From an uncultured Lachnospiraceae bacterium (GTDB lineage Bacteria; Bacillota; Clostridia; Lachnospirales; Lachnospiraceae), in contig CAJOMN010000007.1 of the NCBI GenBank assembly GCA_905235745.1, positions 1 to 64,000 on the forward strand: a stretch of DNA of 64,000 nt. The letters are read 5' to 3'. Position 1 is the stretch's first letter, and every line of letters starts with the position of its first letter. Of the stretch, positions 61,041 through 64,000 are shown piece by piece. The position numbers and the translations under genes were made by a program. Below the pieces are notes generated by a model, which worked only from the letters and a program-made list of their open reading frames with translations, had not been told where the DNA came from and searched no databases.

Positions 61041-61144
61041 ACAATAAAAGCGATATTCGGATTCAAAACTTACGGGCACAATGCTCCCATAAACTTTGCA
61101 ATCATCCTGAATATCGCTTCTATGTTACCTATTCGGCTTCTACT
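61041..61144 (-). ncRNA. Candidate small RNA with terminator-like hairpin
   Basis: The promoter at 61151-61194 would start a transcript near 61144. It would fold into a long hairpin: AAGCGATATTC at 61048-61058 pairs perfectly with GAATATCGCTT at 61109-61119, and TTTTATTGTT follows on the transcribed strand, so it could end there, giving about 100 nt. No convincing ORF lies inside. Not checked against RNA families. Confidence 0.35.
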
Positions 61145-61150
61145 GGCTTA

Positions 61151-61194
61151 ATTCTACAATATGAATATCTTGAACAAAATAAACCAGTGGTTTA
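61151..61194 (-). promoter_or_regulatory. Second promoter with abutting TAAACC-N3-GGTTTA palindrome
   Basis: TTTTGT (-35, 61179-61174), exactly 17 bases, TAGAAT (-10, 61156-61151). The palindrome TAAACC-AGT-GGTTTA occupies 61180-61194, again flush with the -35 box. It starts just after the stop of the XRE gene and points into a region with no coding gene. Confidence 0.5.
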
Positions 61195-61196
61195 CC

Positions 61197-61520
61197 TTAT
61201 ACAACATTATGACTTTGCCTCCCTATCTTTTCCAAGATAAGCCGCCGGTCTAATCCTATAACAACAGGAAGCGCCTCATCGGCGCTCCCTGTTGTTACCA
61301 CTATTTCCCTTATATCAATTATCTTAAACAATTCCATCAGCCGGATCATATTCCCCAGATCCGGGAGGCTGTCGCCACGCTGCCATTTATAGACAGCCTG
61401 CGGAGATTCGAATCCCATATATGAACTGATATCAGTAACCCTAAGTCCGCGAGCCTTTCTGATGGCTCTGATCCTTGCTCCTGTTGCTTCCTGATCTATT
61501 CCCAAGTAAGTTGTATTCAT
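61197..61520 (-). CDS. XRE-family transcriptional regulator
   Basis: 107 residues. A Cro/C1-type HTH (ARIRAIRKARGLRVTDISSYMGFESPQAVYKWQRGDSLPDLGNMIRLMELF) fills the first two-thirds; the tail (SADEALPVVIGLDRRLILEK) may dimerise. GGAGGG before the ATG. It may regulate its neighbours; the TAAACC palindromes lie just beyond its stop and 267 bp further on. The gap 61521-61749 is AT-rich with no gene seen. Confidence 0.85.
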   Translation of the reverse strand: MNTTYLGIDQEATGARIRAIRKARGLRVTDISSYMGFESPQAVYKWQRGDSLPDLGNMIRLMELFKIIDIREIVVTTGSADEALPVVIGLDRRLILEKIGRQSHNVV

Positions 61521-61749
61521 AGTAATCCCTCCGTTGGAACTGTACGAAAACGGTCATGTTTCGACAGGATTAATCGTTTGATTTCCATAGACCTATGATA
61601 CCATGATAATTTAATACTATAAATACATAAATACAATACTAATTTATTACTATTTAATCTTGCATATTCCCGTATATCCAGGTATCGCTTGGTGTTTTGA
61701 TTGTATATTTATTACTGTCGCTATAATATCACGGCTTGCTGCTGCGGAT

Positions 61750-62814
61750 TTAATCTTTGTATATATGTAACGTTTCCTCGTAAGCTGCTTTAAATCTATT
61801 ACGCAAACTATCCGGGGATAGTATCTCTGCGTCTTTTCCAAACTTCAAAAAATAGTATTCGGCCTGTTTCTCGGTGCAGTAGAACGAATAAACCGCCCAA
61901 CTCCTTTCCGGATGCTCCCGGTCGTCGTGACGAACTGCTTTTTTGCAATCCGGGCGCAAAGGCAGCGTTCTTTCGTATGATTTTATCCCTGAACTTGTCA
62001 GCCGCACATCTATGTCAACCGGTTCAAAAGCCAGGAACTGAATCCCGCGTTCTGAGATAAAATCGCTCATCCGGCTTATCATATCATCAGTTATTACAGC
62101 ATCATCATATTCGATCGGTCTGATATCGGCAGGAAGGGATGTTATGCGATAGGTGATCGGAACAATTTTACCCCGGTCAACCAACCGATAACATGCCAGA
62201 TAGGCGTGAGTGTTTAATCTGTCACTGTCCACAGTTATCGGAAAAATGCGATGAACAGTCGTCGGCTCTCTATAATATACATCCAGCCAGGTGGATTCTT
62301 TTATATATCCGTTCAGCTGACTGATTATATCGTCAAAAATGATCGATTCACGTTCATAATTAGATTTATGTGCATACAACTCTATCTGCGCATTAATGTA
62401 TTGTTCCAGCGACAAGTAGTACTCGTTTTCGGTGTTTATGTCGCTTTCGAGCCATCTTCGGACTTCATTGCTAATACGCATATAGAACCCGGCTTGGTTC
62501 CTTCTGTGGGTAGGATTGGAATCGTTAAGCTTTTTTATCCTCTGTACTTCTCTTTCATACATCGCATCCGTGATCATCTCAAGCTCGTTCCCGATGCCCA
62601 TATCCGTAAGATCCGCAGACAATGACGAGATGTACTTTTTCAAATGCATCTCAGTCGTCAATGAATGTCTTTCATTATATCGAAGCACCTTATTAATCAA
62701 TGTATCAACATTTTTCAAATTGAAATCGCGAACATCTTGCTTGATGCAGCTATAAGCTCCGGGTAAGATATTAACGCGCTGTTTGTTCTGTTCGTTTATA
62801 CCCGTAAATCCCAT
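61750..62814 (-). CDS. WYL-domain transcriptional regulator
   Basis: 354 residues. The N-terminus is helical without a classic HTH. A WYL domain lies around 175-245 (YREPTTVHRIFPITVDSDRLNTHAYLACYRLVDRGKIVPITYRITS) and a WCX-like C-terminus follows (EYYFLKFGKDAEILSPDSLRNRFKAAYEE). WYL proteins sense ligands or nucleic acid and often control CRISPR and defence loci. TGCGGAGG before the ATG. Two palindromes lie upstream (62833-62850 and 62908-62927). Confidence 0.85.
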   Translation of the reverse strand: MGFTGINEQNKQRVNILPGAYSCIKQDVRDFNLKNVDTLINKVLRYNERHSLTTEMHLKKYISSLSADLTDMGIGNELEMITDAMYEREVQRIKKLNDSNPTHRRNQAGFYMRISNEVRRWLESDINTENEYYLSLEQYINAQIELYAHKSNYERESIIFDDIISQLNGYIKESTWLDVYYREPTTVHRIFPITVDSDRLNTHAYLACYRLVDRGKIVPITYRITSLPADIRPIEYDDAVITDDMISRMSDFISERGIQFLAFEPVDIDVRLTSSGIKSYERTLPLRPDCKKAVRHDDREHPERSWAVYSFYCTEKQAEYYFLKFGKDAEILSPDSLRNRFKAAYEETLHIYKD

Positions 62815-62832
62815 TACAATACCTCCGCACGA

Positions 62833-62850
62833 TGATAATGATCATTATCA
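62833..62850. promoter_or_regulatory. 18-bp perfect palindrome before the WYL gene
   Basis: TGATAATGATCATTATCA is its own reverse complement and ends 19 bases from the WYL start codon. It shares Fur-like half sites (TGATAAT/ATTATCA) but with 4 instead of 1 base between them, so Fur binding is doubtful. Probably an operator, perhaps for WYL autoregulation. Confidence 0.45.
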
Positions 62851-62907
62851 ACAATTTGATGATACATAATACATAATAAATATTTATGATTATTATATAA
62901 TATTTGC

Positions 62908-62927
62908 GATAATCTCGCAAGATTATT
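62908..62927. promoter_or_regulatory. Second inverted repeat between WYL and the divergent gene
   Basis: GATAATCT-CGCA-AGATTATT, 7 of 8 pairs, in a very AT-rich divergent promoter region (62815-63079). It shares GATAAT with the first palindrome and could be a second site for the same regulator. Confidence 0.35.
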
Positions 62928-63079
62928 AATAATAAGCGTAATATATATTTATTCTATTTATATTCTTATATTATTTTATTCCACGTGGTTAAATATACTT
63001 GTAAAGCGAATAATATCATCCGTGAAACCGTAGTGGATAATAAGATATACCTGTTAATTATATTATAGGAGGAAATGAT

Positions 63080-63556
63080 ATGTTAGTAGATATTATATGT
63101 GGAATCTTTGGAGCAATATCACTTGGAGCCAATATTTTTATCGGCCATCAGGATTCTTGTCCTGTAGGTGAACCCTCGACTCTAAATATAGGTTATGAGC
63201 CTAAAACACCGACAAACCCTGCGGAACAGGAAAACCGGCTGGGGCCATTTAAGGTACGCCCCCGCGTTGAAACCGATAAGCATTATCCCAATGCACGGGA
63301 CGCTCATCGCAAGATTCTTGAGATGGAAAGGGAGAAGGCAGAAACAATAAGGCAACATTCTTTCGAGCGTTGGGTGACAACTAACGCGGATAGACTCGTT
63401 GAGCTGCTCTCATCTTCGGAAAGGTTCCTCCTTAAAAAGGAAGAATACGAAGGAGTTGACGAGGAAATGGTTATTGAATTCCTTTCTAAGCAGCCAAGAG
63501 TTGATAGTTGCGAGGCTACCGAAGACGGCATATCCGTATCGTTACGGTATGCCTGA
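63080..63556 (+). CDS. Hypothetical protein with N-terminal hydrophobic segment
   Basis: 158 residues. The N-terminal stretch (VDIICGIFGAISLGANIFIG) could be a membrane anchor. A proline-rich linker follows, then a charged helical C-terminus (ARDAHRKILEMEREKAETIRQHSFERW). AGGAGG 6 bases before the ATG. Divergent from the WYL gene. Family unknown. Confidence 0.65.
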   Translation: MLVDIICGIFGAISLGANIFIGHQDSCPVGEPSTLNIGYEPKTPTNPAEQENRLGPFKVRPRVETDKHYPNARDAHRKILEMEREKAETIRQHSFERWVTTNADRLVELLSSSERFLLKKEEYEGVDEEMVIEFLSKQPRVDSCEATEDGISVSLRYA

Positions 63557-63614
63557 TTCACATGCCAAAAGTCAGACAAAAGGGACACAGCCATCAGGGC
63601 TTGAATTGAACAAA

Positions 63615-63649
63615 GACCCTCAAACTCTCTCAGGGGATGTTTGAGGGTC
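63615..63649 (+). terminator. Hairpin terminator downstream of the hypothetical gene
   Basis: GACCCTCAAAC and GTTTGAGGGTC form an 11-bp perfect stem around 13 bases, about 60 bases after the stop at 63556. No long T-run follows. I see nothing else in 63557-63825 except two GTACCA repeats. Confidence 0.5.
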
Positions 63650-63825
63650 ACACATTTATATTGTACCAAAATCGTACCACTTATTTCTCGTATTTTTCGC
63701 CGATCCTTTGATACTGAACAACAATTCACTTTTTGTTAAATATGGGTTAAACTATAGTCGGACGGTTGCGATACCATTACACGACATGGGCAAGGTTGTT
63801 GCCGGAATTGAGGTGGGTATAGAGA

Positions 63826-64000
63826 ATGTTTGTTAATTTTTCAAATCATCCGGTTCAAAATTGGTCTGAAAAACAGAAGGAGTCAGCTGCAGAATACGGA
63901 GATATAGTAGATCTGCCATTTCCGGCAGTACCTGCCGCAGCGAACGAAAGTGAGATAGAAATGCTTGCGGAGAATTCAGTACGAAATATCATGGAAATAA
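63826..64000 (+). CDS. Partial gene, Rossmann-like start
   Basis: The first 58 codons of a gene running off the window. GAGGTGGG precedes the ATG. The start reads beta strand (MFVNFSNHP), helix (NWSEKQKESAAEYG), beta strand (DIVDLPFPAVP), helix (NESEIEMLAEN), like a Rossmann-type or CARF-like fold. I have seen similar NFTNHP-WSEEQ sequences as uncharacterised Firmicutes proteins. Without the rest no function can be given. Confidence 0.55.
   Translation, partial: MFVNFSNHPVQNWSEKQKESAAEYGDIVDLPFPAVPAAANESEIEMLAENSVRNIMEI

Noticed and set aside
62833..62850. Fur box
   Set aside because: Half sites match but the spacing is 4 bases instead of 1, and the flanking genes have no link to iron.

Overview
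The window looks like chromosomal DNA of a low-to-mid-GC Firmicute of class Clostridia, most probably a Lachnospiraceae (Butyrivibrio/Roseburia-like). The gene families, the strong GGAGG ribosome binding sites, the infC-rpmI-rplT operon with a leader, the OpuC-type transporter, the NFACT/RqcH protein and the dispersed 'GGGACGGTTCTT' hairpins all point that way. The taxonomic call is inference; no rRNA gene is present.

Layout. 1-4.6 kb: a chemotaxis receptor, a decayed HEPN/MNT pair, tRNA-Val and an AraC regulator. 4.7-19.8 kb: an accessory zone of small, mostly minus-strand genes. It holds two macro-domain proteins, MBL hydrolases, zinc-ribbon proteins, a HIRAN protein, an XRE-ATPase fusion, a three-gene DUF262 (GmrSD-like) operon, a truncated DUF1016 nuclease and several copies of a long palindromic hairpin. 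20-22 kb: two lipoproteins. 22-46 kb: core housekeeping DNA (DegV, rplT-rpmI-infC, OpuC-type ABC transporter, MetY, thrS, greA-like, ABC-F, pgsA, rimO, rpoZ, gmk, YicC, RqcH, GH31). 46-57 kb: a CRISPR locus. 57-64 kb: another accessory zone with unrecognised membrane and secreted proteins, a sigma4/alpha-CTD fusion protein, an XRE and a WYL regulator.

The CRISPR locus is the most interesting part. Two short arrays with the same 29-bp repeat each carry a 311-bp leader, and the two leaders differ at about nine positions. Between them lies the C-terminal third of a broken cas1, and no intact adaptation gene is visible. A convergent cas6 follows. Opposite it lies an eight-gene operon in which most junctions overlap by 1-4 bp (MNT-HEPN by 11 bp): MNT nucleotidyltransferase, HEPN protein, Cas10 (no HD domain, AGDD instead of GGDD), single Cas7, Csx10/Cas5 with a helical tail, fused Cas7-Cas7, a small Csx19-like protein, and a long TIGR03986-type Cas7. 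This is a type III-D-like effector. A HEPN-MNT toxin-antitoxin-like pair forms its first two cistrons, coupled to cas10 by an ATGA overlap, and no CARF effector is visible. I infer that the HEPN-MNT pair may be the ancillary effector or guard of this CRISPR system.

A second promising signal is at 60.3-61.2 kb. A sigma-region-4-like HTH fused to an RNA polymerase alpha C-terminal-like domain has a promoter whose -35 box abuts the 15-bp palindrome TAAACC-N3-GGTTTA. A second copy of this arrangement 267 bp away would drive a roughly 100-nt hairpin RNA. All family calls were made by reading the sequence; no database search was possible.
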